Origin: Roseicyclus salinarum
Lineage (GTDB): Bacteria; Pseudomonadota; Alphaproteobacteria; Rhodobacterales; Rhodobacteraceae
Direction: 5' to 3'
Assembly: GCF_029624655.1 (NCBI RefSeq)
Contig: NZ_JARRSA010000011.1
Span: 1-64,000, forward strand
Length of the DNA stretch: 64,000 nt
The notes below the pieces were generated by a model that was not told where the DNA came from, ran no database searches, and worked only from the letters and a program-made list of their open reading frames with translations. Made by a program: the position numbers and the translations under genes. Shown here one piece after another: positions 1-8,325 of the stretch (positions are counted from its first letter, which is position 1; the number at the start of each line of letters is the position of its first letter).

Positions 1-153
1 GCAGGGTATGCCCGATCTCGCGCCTCCGCAAACCCCGCCGCGCGGCGCGGGCTGGTGGGGCATTTCATTCTCCAGCGCATGTGGCTCATGCCGATTTCGC
101 CAATTTACCGAAATTTCGCATATGCTAGGGACCGCCGTGGCCTGAGACCGGGC

Positions 154-160
154 AAGGAGG
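154..160 (+). promoter_or_regulatory. Shine-Dalgarno of the first methyltransferase
   Basis: AAGGAGG lies seven bases before the ATG at 168, a near-perfect ribosome binding site that fixes the start. The 150 bases before it show nothing recognisable. Confidence 0.6.
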
Positions 161-167
161 TGCTGAC

Positions 168-806
168 ATGAACGAAACGACGGATGCCGGGTTCTGGGAT
201 CGGACCGCGCGCAAGTATGTGGGCGCGGCCGTCGCGGATCAGGCGGGCTATGCGCGCACACTCGGCCGGACGGGGGACCTGCTGCGGGCTGGCGACCGGG
301 TGGTCGAGCTTGGATGCGGGACGGGATCGACGGCCATGACGCTCGGCGGGGCCGTGCGAAGCTATCTCGCCACCGACATCTCGCCGACCATGATCGCGAT
401 CGCGCAGGACAGGCTCGCCGCGGCCCCCGTCGATGGGATCGAGTTCCGGGTCGCGACCGCGGCGGACCTGTCACGCGGCGCGCCCGCGGCGGATGCCGTC
501 CTGGCGTTCAACGTCCTGCACCTCGTCCGCGACCTCGACGCGACGCTTCGCCATGTCCGGGACATGCTGGGGCCCGACGGCCTGTTCGTCTCGAAGACCC
601 CGTGCGTCGGCGACATGAGCCCGCTCATCCGCTGGGCCGTGCTGCCTGCGATGCGCGCCGTCGGCAGGGCGCCCTTCGTGACGGTCTTCGACGCCGGTGA
701 ACTGCGGGCACGCATCTCCGATGCCGGGTTCGAGGTGCTGACGGTCGAGAACCACGCCGGGCGCGGAAACGACGACCGGCCCTTCATCGTCGCGCGCCGC
801 CGCTGA
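168..806 (+). CDS. class I SAM-dependent methyltransferase
   Basis: This 212-residue soluble protein has the Rossmann-fold methyltransferase signature. Motif I, ELGCGTG, is at residues 47-53, an acidic ribose-binding position (TDIS) follows at about 70, and a motif IV-like stretch (FNVLHLV) lies near 110. It resembles the broad Methyltransf_11 group, so it should transfer a methyl group from S-adenosylmethionine to a small molecule; the substrate cannot be read from the sequence. Its last 23 bases overlap the end of the convergent LysR gene. It is not obviously related to the flagellar genes that follow. Confidence 0.85.
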   Translation: MNETTDAGFWDRTARKYVGAAVADQAGYARTLGRTGDLLRAGDRVVELGCGTGSTAMTLGGAVRSYLATDISPTMIAIAQDRLAAAPVDGIEFRVATAADLSRGAPAADAVLAFNVLHLVRDLDATLRHVRDMLGPDGLFVSKTPCVGDMSPLIRWAVLPAMRAVGRAPFVTVFDAGELRARISDAGFEVLTVENHAGRGNDDRPFIVARRR

Positions 807-1698
807 CGGGGGACGGCCCGCCCATCGCGGCCAGCATGTCGTGAAGGATGTCCCTGACCAGCATGATCCTCGGGCTCGTCTGCAGACGCTCGTGGATCAC
901 GATCCAGATCGGGGCGCGGATCGGCGGCGCATCGGGAAACAGCCGGACCACCCCCGGCGTGCGGTCGGCGATCTCGCGGTGCATCGGCGCGACGCCCATC
1001 CCTCGCGTGACCATTTCCCAGATCACCACCGACGATTCCGAGGCCAGCCGGAAATCGCCCGCCGCGACCTCGATGCCGAGCCCCCGCAGGTAGCGGGCGT
1101 AGAGATCGAGGTCGTCGAAGCCGATCAGCGCCGAGGGCTCGAGGTCCGAGAACGTCTCGGGCCGGCCGTTGCGCGCGACCCAGTCCGCCGAGGCGTAGAA
1201 GAAGACCTCGCTGTCGCGGACATGATGGCCGACGAGCCCCTCGCGGACCGGCGGGGCATGGCGGATCGCGATGTCGGCCTCTCCGCGATGCAGATCGCTG
1301 AGCGCGTTGGCGACGACGACCGACACGGTGACCTGCGGCAGCGTCGCGCGCACCCGCTCGACGATTTCGGGCAGGACATGCTGCGAGAAGCTGTCGGTGG
1401 CCGAAACGCTCACATGGCCGCCGATCTCCGCCTCCTGGCCCTTCGCGGTCAGGGCAAGGGCCGCGGCCGTGTCGGCCATCGTCTCGGTCATCTCGAACAG
1501 CTTGCGGCCGACCCCGGTCAGCACGAGCTGCCGCCCGACACGGTCGAAAAGCGCCACGCCGAGGTCGGCCTCGAGCGCCGCGACCTGTCGCGACAGCGTG
1601 GGTTGCGTCAGGCCGATCCGCAGCGCCGCCGCCGACAGAGAGCCCTCAGCCACGGTCGCGTGAAAGGCCCGCAAAAGGTTCCAGTCGAGGTTTTTCAT
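784..1698 (-). CDS. LysR family transcriptional regulator
   Basis: The 304-residue protein opens with the LysR winged helix-turn-helix (residues about 4-62, with the TQPTLSRQVAALE recognition region) and continues into a periplasmic-binding-protein-like effector domain. Length and layout match ordinary LysR regulators. Its tail overlaps the tail of the convergent methyltransferase gene. No divergent partner gene is present: upstream on the same strand is fliI, so its target is not indicated by position. The effector is unknown. Confidence 0.9.
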   Translation of the reverse strand: MKNLDWNLLRAFHATVAEGSLSAAALRIGLTQPTLSRQVAALEADLGVALFDRVGRQLVLTGVGRKLFEMTETMADTAAALALTAKGQEAEIGGHVSVSATDSFSQHVLPEIVERVRATLPQVTVSVVVANALSDLHRGEADIAIRHAPPVREGLVGHHVRDSEVFFYASADWVARNGRPETFSDLEPSALIGFDDLDLYARYLRGLGIEVAAGDFRLASESSVVIWEMVTRGMGVAPMHREIADRTPGVVRLFPDAPPIRAPIWIVIHERLQTSPRIMLVRDILHDMLAAMGGPSPVSGGARR

Positions 1699-1789
1699 GC
1701 ACAGGCGTATATCCGCATTCCGTCCTGGCGCAATTTCATTCCTTCCCGCATTGATGCGGTCCGGGTCGTCCGACCGGGAACGCCGCCCG

Positions 1790-3127
1790 TCAGATCTCGA
1801 TCCCCGATGCCTTCAGGAGGTCTTCGAGTTCCAGGAAGGCCGCCGCTGTCGGCGCGTGATCGCCCCTGCCCTGCGTGAGCGCGCGGCCCAGCGGATCGGC
1901 GAGCCGGATCGCGCGGTCGATCTCGGGATCGGAGCCGGGCTTGTAGGCGCCAAGGCGGATCAGATCCTCCATGTCGCCATGGCGCGCGAGGCTGAGGCGC
2001 GCCGCGCGCAGAAGCGCGTTCTCGTGATCGCTGTGACAGCCGGGCAGCATCCGCGACACGCTGCGTTGCAGGTCGATGGCGGGATAGCGCCCTCTCTCGG
2101 CGGTGGACCGGTCGAGGACGACATGCCCGTCGAGGATGCCGCGCACCGTGTCCGCGACGGGGTCGTTCATGTCGTCACCCTCGACCAGCACGGTGTAGAT
2201 CGCGGTGATGTCGCCCTGTCCCGCGGCGCCGGGGCCAGCCCGCTCCAGAAGCTGCGGAAGCTCCGCGAAAGTCGTGGGCGGGAAGCCGCGCTGCGCAGGG
2301 GGTTCGCCCGCCGCGAGGCCGATCTCGCGCTGCGCGAGCGCGAAGCGCGTGACGCTGTCCATCAGGAGCAGGACGTGCAGGCCGGCATCGCGGAACTCTT
2401 CGGCCACGGCGGTCGCCGTCCAGGCCGCCTGACGCCGAAGGAGGGGCGGCTCGTCACCGGTCGAGACCACGAGGACCGACCGCGCAAGGCCCTCGGGGCC
2501 GAGGTCGGCCTCGATGAAGTCCTGAACCTCGCGGCCGCGCTCGCCCACGAGGCCGATGACGATCACGTCGGCCTGCGCGCGCCGGGCCAGCATGGCCAGA
2601 AGGCTGGACTTGCCCACGCCCGACCCCGCGAAGACGCCCATGCGCTGCCCCCGGCAGAGCGGGGTGAAGATGTCGAAGGCCTTGACCCCCGTCTCGATGC
2701 GCGGGCCGACGCGGCGGCGCGCGAAGGCGGCGGGCGGGGCGGCCCGCACCGGCCTCGGCGCGGGGCCGTCGGCAAGCCGACCCTTGCCGTCTAGCGGCCG
2801 GCCGAGCCCGTCGATCACGCGTCCCAGCCAATACGCATTGGGGCGGATCGTGTCGTCGCCCTCCACGGCCTCGACCACGTCGCCCGCCGCGACGCCGCGC
2901 CAGACGCCGAAGGGCAGGACATGGGAGCCGCCGTCGTCCAGCCCGACGACTTCCCCCAGCACCGCCCCCTGCCGGCCATGCACCCTGCAGCGCTGCCCTA
3001 TGCCGAGCATCCGCCCGAGGCCCGACACGGTGAGCGTCAGGCCCGACACGGCCTTCACCTCGCCCGCGATGCGTGTGCCCGCCGCCTCGCGGGCGGCCTG
3101 CGTCAGGTCGGAAAAGATGGTCTTCAT
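1790..3127 (-). CDS. fliI: flagellar export ATPase FliI
   Basis: FliI is the cytoplasmic ATPase that docks export substrates at the flagellar type III gate. The 445-residue protein has the F1-beta-like catalytic fold: Walker A AGSGVGKS at about 167-174 and a Walker B strand (LLLMDSVTRFA) near 250, followed by the PPTTFAELPQLLERAG segment typical of type III ATPases. Length is normal for the family. It is transcribed away from flgB; the two genes share a 64-bp AT-rich promoter region with a CAAGAA/CATGAATAG element. It is separated from fliH, which sits in the fliF operon. Confidence 0.96.
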   Translation of the reverse strand: MKTIFSDLTQAAREAAGTRIAGEVKAVSGLTLTVSGLGRMLGIGQRCRVHGRQGAVLGEVVGLDDGGSHVLPFGVWRGVAAGDVVEAVEGDDTIRPNAYWLGRVIDGLGRPLDGKGRLADGPAPRPVRAAPPAAFARRRVGPRIETGVKAFDIFTPLCRGQRMGVFAGSGVGKSSLLAMLARRAQADVIVIGLVGERGREVQDFIEADLGPEGLARSVLVVSTGDEPPLLRRQAAWTATAVAEEFRDAGLHVLLLMDSVTRFALAQREIGLAAGEPPAQRGFPPTTFAELPQLLERAGPGAAGQGDITAIYTVLVEGDDMNDPVADTVRGILDGHVVLDRSTAERGRYPAIDLQRSVSRMLPGCHSDHENALLRAARLSLARHGDMEDLIRLGAYKPGSDPEIDRAIRLADPLGRALTQGRGDHAPTAAAFLELEDLLKASGIEI

Positions 3128-3148
3128 GAATAAACCGCTTTTCTGGTC

Positions 3149-3174
3149 ATACTATTCATGGTAACTGTTCTTGC
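3149..3174. promoter_or_regulatory. CAAGAA/CATGAATAG element, fliI-flgB intergenic region
   Basis: On the minus strand this reads GCAAGAACAGTTACCATGAA followed by TAG, two copies of a CAAGAATAAG-like element 13 bp apart. It lies between the divergent fliI and flgB starts. Related elements occur in the other flagellar promoter regions of this window (see findings). Regulator identity is inferred, not shown. Confidence 0.45.
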
Positions 3175-3191
3175 AACGAAAGGAAAGTAAC

Positions 3192-3587
3192 TTGAATCTC
3201 TCTGGCGTCTCCTTCTTCAATCTTGCGTCCCAGCGGCTGAGCTGGCTCGGTGAGAGCCAGAGGGTCGTGGCCGAAAACGTGGCCAATGCCGACACGCCGG
3301 GCTTCAGCGCGCGGACGACCACGGGCTTCGACGAGATGCTGTCGGGCGCGCGCGCCGCAGGCCTTTCGGTCACGGACCCGCGCCACATCGCGGGCACGGA
3401 CACGGCCGGCAGCGTCCGGTCGATCGAGGACCCCGACGCCTGGAGCACCAGCCTCGACGGCAACACGGTCGTCCTCGAACAGCAGGCGATCCGTTCGAGC
3501 GAGCTGAGCGGCAGCTACCAGCTTGCCGCCACGCTCTACCGGAAGGGTCACGAGTTCCTTCAGCTTTCCGTTTCCGGCAACCGGTAA
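3192..3587 (+). CDS. flgB: flagellar basal-body rod protein FlgB
   Basis: FlgB forms the proximal rod. From the TTG at 3192 the protein has 131 residues, the normal size, and shows the rod signature NVANADTPGF in the N-terminal part and a C-terminal amphipathic helix. I prefer TTG 3192 because AGGAAAG lies just upstream; an in-frame TTG at 3171 would add seven residues. First gene of a plus-strand operon flgB-flgC-fliE-fliQ-transglycosylase-flhA-fliR-flhB. Confidence 0.9.
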   Translation: MNLSGVSFFNLASQRLSWLGESQRVVAENVANADTPGFSARTTTGFDEMLSGARAAGLSVTDPRHIAGTDTAGSVRSIEDPDAWSTSLDGNTVVLEQQAIRSSELSGSYQLAATLYRKGHEFLQLSVSGNR

Positions 3588-3599
3588 GGAGCCCCCCGC

Positions 3600-4010
3600 A
3601 TGGATCCGCTCAGATCGATTTCCTCCATCGCCGCAAGTGGAATGCTCGCCCAGAGCCATCGCCTCAAGGTGACGGCCGAGAACGTGGCGAACGCGAATTC
3701 GACCGGCAACACCCCGACCGAAGAGCCATACCGCCGCAAGACGATCACCTTCGCCGAGCTGCTCGACCGCGAGTCCGGCGCGTCAATGGTCCAGGTGGAG
3801 GACATCGGGCGGGACGCCTCGGACTTCCCGCTTCGCTATGACCCGGCCCACCCGGCCGCGAACGAGGAAGGCTACGTCCGCACGCCCAACGTCAGTGCGA
3901 TCCTCGAGATGAACAACATGCGCGAGGCGGCGCGCAGCTACGAGGCCAACATGAACATGTACGAGGCGGCCCGGACGATGCGGCGCCAGATGCTCGACCT
4001 TCTGAAATAG
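3600..4010 (+). CDS. flgC: flagellar basal-body rod protein FlgC
   Basis: FlgC is a second proximal rod protein. The 136-residue product has the N-terminal NVANAN signature of rod proteins and the C-terminal NMNMYEAARTMRRQMLDLLK helix, both needed for the coiled-coil terminal domain D0. It starts 12 bp after flgB, with GGAGCC just upstream of the ATG. Length is normal. Confidence 0.95.
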   Translation: MDPLRSISSIAASGMLAQSHRLKVTAENVANANSTGNTPTEEPYRRKTITFAELLDRESGASMVQVEDIGRDASDFPLRYDPAHPAANEEGYVRTPNVSAILEMNNMREAARSYEANMNMYEAARTMRRQMLDLLK

Positions 4011-4021
4011 GGCCGCGCGCG

Positions 4022-4342
4022 ATGACCGACATCAGTTCCGTCGTCTCCACGGCGGCAATCCAGGGCGCCTACCGGAGCAGCCAGTCGCTGTCGACGGCGG
4101 CACGCGAGCCCTCCGCCTCGGGCGGGGAGACCTTTTCGGACATGCTGCGCGACGTGACCGCAGGCGCGGTGAATACCGCCCGCACGGCCGAAGGGGTCGC
4201 GGCGGCAGGGCTGCGGGGCGAGATGGACACGCAATCCGTTGTCGAGGCGACGCTCGAACTGGAGACGACCCTCAGGATCGCCGTCTCCATGCGCGACAAG
4301 CTGGTGCAGGCCTACCAGGAAGTCCTTCGAATGCCGATCTGA
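4022..4342 (+). CDS. fliE: flagellar MS-ring/rod junction protein FliE
   Basis: FliE connects the MS ring to the rod. The 106-residue protein has a Ser/Thr-rich N-terminal half and the conserved C-terminal helix VSMRDKLVQAYQEVLRMPI that identifies the family. It sits between flgC and fliQ, the usual place in alphaproteobacterial clusters. Confidence 0.93.
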   Translation: MTDISSVVSTAAIQGAYRSSQSLSTAAREPSASGGETFSDMLRDVTAGAVNTARTAEGVAAAGLRGEMDTQSVVEATLELETTLRIAVSMRDKLVQAYQEVLRMPI

Positions 4343-4369
4343 TCGGCGGCGCGAGGAGCGGAGTTCACC

Positions 4370-4639
4370 ATGACCGAAGCCGACGCCTACGCGATCTTTT
4401 CCGAAACGATCTGGGTGATCCTGATCGCGTCCGGACCCGTGCTCGTGATCGCGACCGTGATCGGCCTCGGCATCGCCTTCTTCCAGGCGCTGACGCAGAT
4501 CCAGGAGATGACACTGACCTTCGTGCCGAAGATCGCGGCGATCTTCGTTGGGCTCGTCGCCTCCGCCCCCTTTATGTACGGCACCCTCGCGCGGCTGTCG
4601 GAGACGGTCTTCGACCTCATCGCCGCGGGCAACCTGTGA
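4370..4639 (+). CDS. fliQ: flagellar export gate protein FliQ
   Basis: FliQ is a small inner-membrane component of the export gate. The 89-residue protein has two hydrophobic helices (about 15-40 and 50-75) separated by the TQIQEMTLTFVPKI loop that is diagnostic for FliQ. Its stop overlaps the GTG of the following transglycosylase gene (GTGA), which suggests translational coupling. Confidence 0.95.
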   Translation: MTEADAYAIFSETIWVILIASGPVLVIATVIGLGIAFFQALTQIQEMTLTFVPKIAAIFVGLVASAPFMYGTLARLSETVFDLIAAGNL

Positions 4640-5475
4640 CGCGCGCGGCCCTCGCCCTCGCCCTGACGATGGCCACCGCCGCCGCGCCGCTCCTGGCGGA
4701 CGGCTGGGCGGGCTTCTACGCGCCGTCCGGGCCCGCGGAGGGCACGGTGCGCGCCGCCGCGGCAAGGACGGACCGCGCGGACGTCATGCAGGCGGCACCG
4801 GGCGAGGCGGGCATCTGCCTTCGGGCGATCCTCGACGCACAGGAACGTCACGGCATCCCCGGAAACCTCCTTCTGGGCATCGGCCTGCAGGAGGCGGGAA
4901 CGCGGCGTGACGGAAGGCTCACGGTCTGGCCCTGGGCCGTGAACGCGGCGGGCGAGGGCCGCCTCTTCGACAGCCGCGACGCCGCGATGGCCTGGGTGCG
5001 CGACCGGCTGGCGGCAGGGGTGCGGTCGATCGACGTGGGCTGCCTGCAGATCAACCTGCGCTGGCATCCCGACGCCTTCGAGACGCTCGCCAACGGGTTC
5101 GACGCCGGCATCAACGCCGACTACGCCGCCCGCTTCCTGCGCGACCTCTACCTGCGCACCGGAGACTGGGAGACCGCCGCCGGCTCCTACCATTCGTTCA
5201 CGCCCGACAGGCGCGCGGTCTACCTTTCGTCGCTCCGTCGCAACGTGGCCGTCGCGAACCAGCGCGCCGACGAGTTCGCCGCGCTCGCCTCGCGCGCGCC
5301 GGGACGCGCGCCCTCCCGCCCGGCGGCGCCCGCCCTGCCCCCGCTCGAGGGCGGGTTCTGGGCGGCCTCCCTCTCGCAGGGGACGGGTGCGGAGCGGCGC
5401 AGCCTCTACAGCCGGCAGGACCTGCAACCGGTCCTCCCGGTGTTCCGGGCCCAGCCCTCGGGGGATGCCCCGTGA
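4636..5475 (+). CDS. SLT-domain lytic transglycosylase in the flagellar operon
   Basis: A 279-residue exported protein. A signal peptide covers about residues 1-21 (ending LLADG). An SLT-type muramidase domain follows, with the putative catalytic Glu at residue 86 in GIGLQEAG and the typical VGCLQIN strand downstream; the C-terminal 80 residues are Pro/Ala-rich and probably disordered. It should cleave peptidoglycan to let the rod through. The FlgJ at 20052-20354 has only the rod-binding domain and no hydrolase, so this protein is the likely partner that supplies that activity (inference). GTG start and GTGA overlaps with both fliQ and flhA place it firmly in the export-gate operon. Confidence 0.85.
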   Translation: MTRAALALALTMATAAAPLLADGWAGFYAPSGPAEGTVRAAAARTDRADVMQAAPGEAGICLRAILDAQERHGIPGNLLLGIGLQEAGTRRDGRLTVWPWAVNAAGEGRLFDSRDAAMAWVRDRLAAGVRSIDVGCLQINLRWHPDAFETLANGFDAGINADYAARFLRDLYLRTGDWETAAGSYHSFTPDRRAVYLSSLRRNVAVANQRADEFAALASRAPGRAPSRPAAPALPPLEGGFWAASLSQGTGAERRSLYSRQDLQPVLPVFRAQPSGDAP

Positions 5476-7559
5476 GCGCGAAGGTCTCAAGCGTCTCCGC
5501 CATCCTCGCGGCAGGCAACGGCAACCGCGACGTGGCCTTCGCCGTCGGCGTGGCGATGGTGCTTGCGGTCCTTTTCGTGCCGCTGCCGTCGATCCTGCTC
5601 GACCTCGGGCTCGCCATGTCTCTGTCGTTCTCGGCACTGATCCTGATGGTGGCCCTGTGGGTGCCGAGGCCGCTGGAATTCAACAGTTTCCCCACCCTGC
5701 TTCTGGTGGTCACGATGCTGCGGCTGTCGCTGAACGTGGCATCCACCCGGCTCATCCTCGCCGAGGGTCACACCGGCACCAACGCCGCCGGCGACGTGAT
5801 CGAGGGCTTCTCCCGCTTCATCGCGACGGGGAATTTCGTGATCGGGATCATCGTCTTCACGATCCTCGTCGTGATCAACTTCGTGGTGATCTCCAAGGGC
5901 TCGACCCGCATCGCCGAGGTGTCCGCGCGCTTCGCGCTCGATGCCATGCCGGGCAAGCAGATGGCGATCGACGCGGACCTCGGCGCGGGGCTCGTGGACG
6001 AGGCCGAGGCCAAGCGCCGCCGCAAGGAGCTCGAAGACGAGACCAGCTTCTTCGGTTCGATGGACGGCGCCTCGAAGTTCGTGCGCGGCGACGCGGTCGC
6101 GGGCATCATCATCACGCTGATCAACCTCGTGGGCGGCATCCTGATCGGCGTCCTGCAACATGGCCTGACCATCGGCGAGGCCGCCAACGTCTACACGATC
6201 CTGACGATCGGCGACGGCCTCGTCACGCAGATCCCGGCGCTGCTGGTGTCGCTCGCGGCGGGCATCATCGTGACCAAGGGCGGCACCGAGGGCGCGACGA
6301 ACGAGGCGGTGCTGGCGCAGCTGGGCGGCTATCCCAAGGCGCTCTACATGGCCGCCGCGCTCCTGTTCGGCATAGCGCTTCTGCCGGGCTTTCCAATCTC
6401 GATCTTCGGCCTCCTCGCGGCGCTTATGGCCACGCTCGGCTTCGTCCTGCAGCGCAGCGCCACGGCGACGCGGCAGAACGAGGAGGCCCGCGCGCGGGCG
6501 GTGGAGGACGACGCCGGCGCCGCGGACGAGAACCTGTCGGAGACCATGAAGCTCGACGAGATCCGCCTCGACGTGGGCGCGGCGCTGGTGCCGATGGTCG
6601 ACCGGCCCGACGCGGCGCTGCCGGCGAAGGTCAAGAGCCTGCGCAAACTTTTCATCCGCGACTTCGGCTTCGTGCTGCCCTCCGTCCGGATCACCGACGA
6701 CGCCAGCCTTCAGGCAAATGCCTACGCGGTTCTGGTGCACGGCGTCGAGGTCGCGCGCGGCGAGGTGCGGCCGACCGGAATGATGGTCATCGCCTCGGGC
6801 GAGGAGACGGCGCACCTGGCCGGAGAGCGCGGCAGGGATCCGACCTTCGGGCTGGATGTCCTCTGGATCGACCGCGGCGCGGTGGACGCCGCGGAAGAGC
6901 GCGGCCTGACGGTCGTGGACCCCGAAAGCGTCATCACCACGCACCTGACCGAGGTGGTCAAGGAACACATGCCCGAACTGCTGACCTACGGGGCGACGAA
7001 GGCGCTGATCGACGGTCTCGACCGCGACTACCAGAAGCTCGCCTCGGAGATTCCGGGCGGCCAGCCGGTGATCCTTTTGCAGCAGGTCCTCCAGACGCTC
7101 CTTTCCGAAAGGGTGTCGATCCGCAACCTGCCGTCCATCGTCGAGGCGACCGCCGAGGCCGCGCGCAGGACGACCGACGTGGCGCAGGTCACGAACCATG
7201 TGCGCCAGAGGCTGTCGAACCAGATCTGCAAGGCGCTTTCGGACGCGCAGGGCTTCGTGTCGGTCATCGCGCTCGGGCCGTCGTGGGAGCGGGAATTCTC
7301 GGAGGCCGTGCGCATGAACGGCGACGAGCGGACGCTCGTCATGTCGCCGCAGCGGGTGCAGGAATTCGTGCTCGAGGCGCGGCAGGAGATCCAGCGCTTC
7401 GCGCAGAAGGACGAATGGCCCGCGATCATGGTGAGCCCCGAGGTCCGGAGCTTCGTGCGCTCCATGCTCGAGCGCGTCAGCCCCGCCACCCAGGTCGTCT
7501 CGCACGGCGAGATCCACCGCAAGGCGACGCTCAAGACCGTCGCGCGCATCGGAGCCTGA
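5472..7559 (+). CDS. flhA: flagellar export gate protein FlhA
   Basis: FlhA is the large gate protein that binds export substrates and chaperones. The 695-residue product has the expected eight-helix N-terminal membrane half, including the conserved LRLSLNVASTRLIL segment and the GDAVAGIIITLINLVGGI stretch, and a cytoplasmic C-terminal half. Size is normal. The GTG start at 5472 overlaps the stop of the transglycosylase gene, and fliR begins one base after its stop. Confidence 0.97.
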   Translation: MSAKVSSVSAILAAGNGNRDVAFAVGVAMVLAVLFVPLPSILLDLGLAMSLSFSALILMVALWVPRPLEFNSFPTLLLVVTMLRLSLNVASTRLILAEGHTGTNAAGDVIEGFSRFIATGNFVIGIIVFTILVVINFVVISKGSTRIAEVSARFALDAMPGKQMAIDADLGAGLVDEAEAKRRRKELEDETSFFGSMDGASKFVRGDAVAGIIITLINLVGGILIGVLQHGLTIGEAANVYTILTIGDGLVTQIPALLVSLAAGIIVTKGGTEGATNEAVLAQLGGYPKALYMAAALLFGIALLPGFPISIFGLLAALMATLGFVLQRSATATRQNEEARARAVEDDAGAADENLSETMKLDEIRLDVGAALVPMVDRPDAALPAKVKSLRKLFIRDFGFVLPSVRITDDASLQANAYAVLVHGVEVARGEVRPTGMMVIASGEETAHLAGERGRDPTFGLDVLWIDRGAVDAAEERGLTVVDPESVITTHLTEVVKEHMPELLTYGATKALIDGLDRDYQKLASEIPGGQPVILLQQVLQTLLSERVSIRNLPSIVEATAEAARRTTDVAQVTNHVRQRLSNQICKALSDAQGFVSVIALGPSWEREFSEAVRMNGDERTLVMSPQRVQEFVLEARQEIQRFAQKDEWPAIMVSPEVRSFVRSMLERVSPATQVVSHGEIHRKATLKTVARIGA

Positions 7560-7560
7560 C

Positions 7561-8316
7561 ATGGACCTGACCGTCTTTCTGACCGCGCAGTTCCTTGGCT
7601 TCGCGCTGGTCTTCGCGCGCCTCGGGGCGACCCTCGTCTTCATGCCGGGCTTCGGCGAGCAGGCCGTGCCGGTGCGCGCGCGGCTTCTGTTCGCCTTGGC
7701 GCTTTCGGCGGCCCTTCGCCCGGCGACGCCCGTGGACGGAGTATCGCCCGACGGGCCGCTCGCGTTTCTCGCGGTGCTCGGGATCGAGATCACGATCGGC
7801 CTGTGGATCGGACTGACCGCGCGGGTCCTTCTGTCCGCGCTGCAGTTCGCGGGCTACCAGATCGGCATCGTGGCGGGGCTCGCCAACGCCTTCGGGCCGC
7901 AGCTGGGCTCGTTCGAGGGCTCCACCATGGTCGCCACCGGGCTTCTCATGGCCGGTGTCGCGCTGATCTTCGCGACCGACTTGCACCACCTCATCATCGC
8001 CGCCCTCATGATGAGCTACGACGTCTTTCCGGTCGGCCTGATAATGCCCGGCGATCTCGCGCAGCAGATGGTCCGGGCGGCTGCGATGAGCTTCTGGATC
8101 GGGGTCACGATCACCGCGCCGTTCTACATCATGGGCCTGTTGCTCAACCTCGGGCTCGGGCTCGCCAACAAGATGATGCCGACGCTGCCGGTCTTCTTCG
8201 TGGCGGTGCCCGTGCTCATCGCGGCGGGTCTTCTGGTGCTTGCCGTCAGCGGGCCCGCGCTATTCGGCGGCTTCCTGCAGGCCTTCGCCGACTGGCTCGG
8301 CCGGCTGGCGTTCTGA
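7561..8316 (+). CDS. fliR: flagellar export gate protein FliR
   Basis: FliR builds the export pore with FliP and FliQ. The 251-residue protein has about six hydrophobic segments, with the GYQIGIVAGLANAFGPQLG region and the C-terminal GLLLNLGLGLANKMMPTLPV stretch characteristic of FliR. It lies directly between flhA and flhB. Confidence 0.95.
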   Translation: MDLTVFLTAQFLGFALVFARLGATLVFMPGFGEQAVPVRARLLFALALSAALRPATPVDGVSPDGPLAFLAVLGIEITIGLWIGLTARVLLSALQFAGYQIGIVAGLANAFGPQLGSFEGSTMVATGLLMAGVALIFATDLHHLIIAALMMSYDVFPVGLIMPGDLAQQMVRAAAMSFWIGVTITAPFYIMGLLLNLGLGLANKMMPTLPVFFVAVPVLIAAGLLVLAVSGPALFGGFLQAFADWLGRLAF

Positions 8317-8325
8317 GGGCGGGCG

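Noticed and set aside
5387-7570. Long frame of over 700 codons overlapping flhA
   Set aside because: Arg/Gly/Pro-rich shadow of flhA in another frame, produced by high GC.
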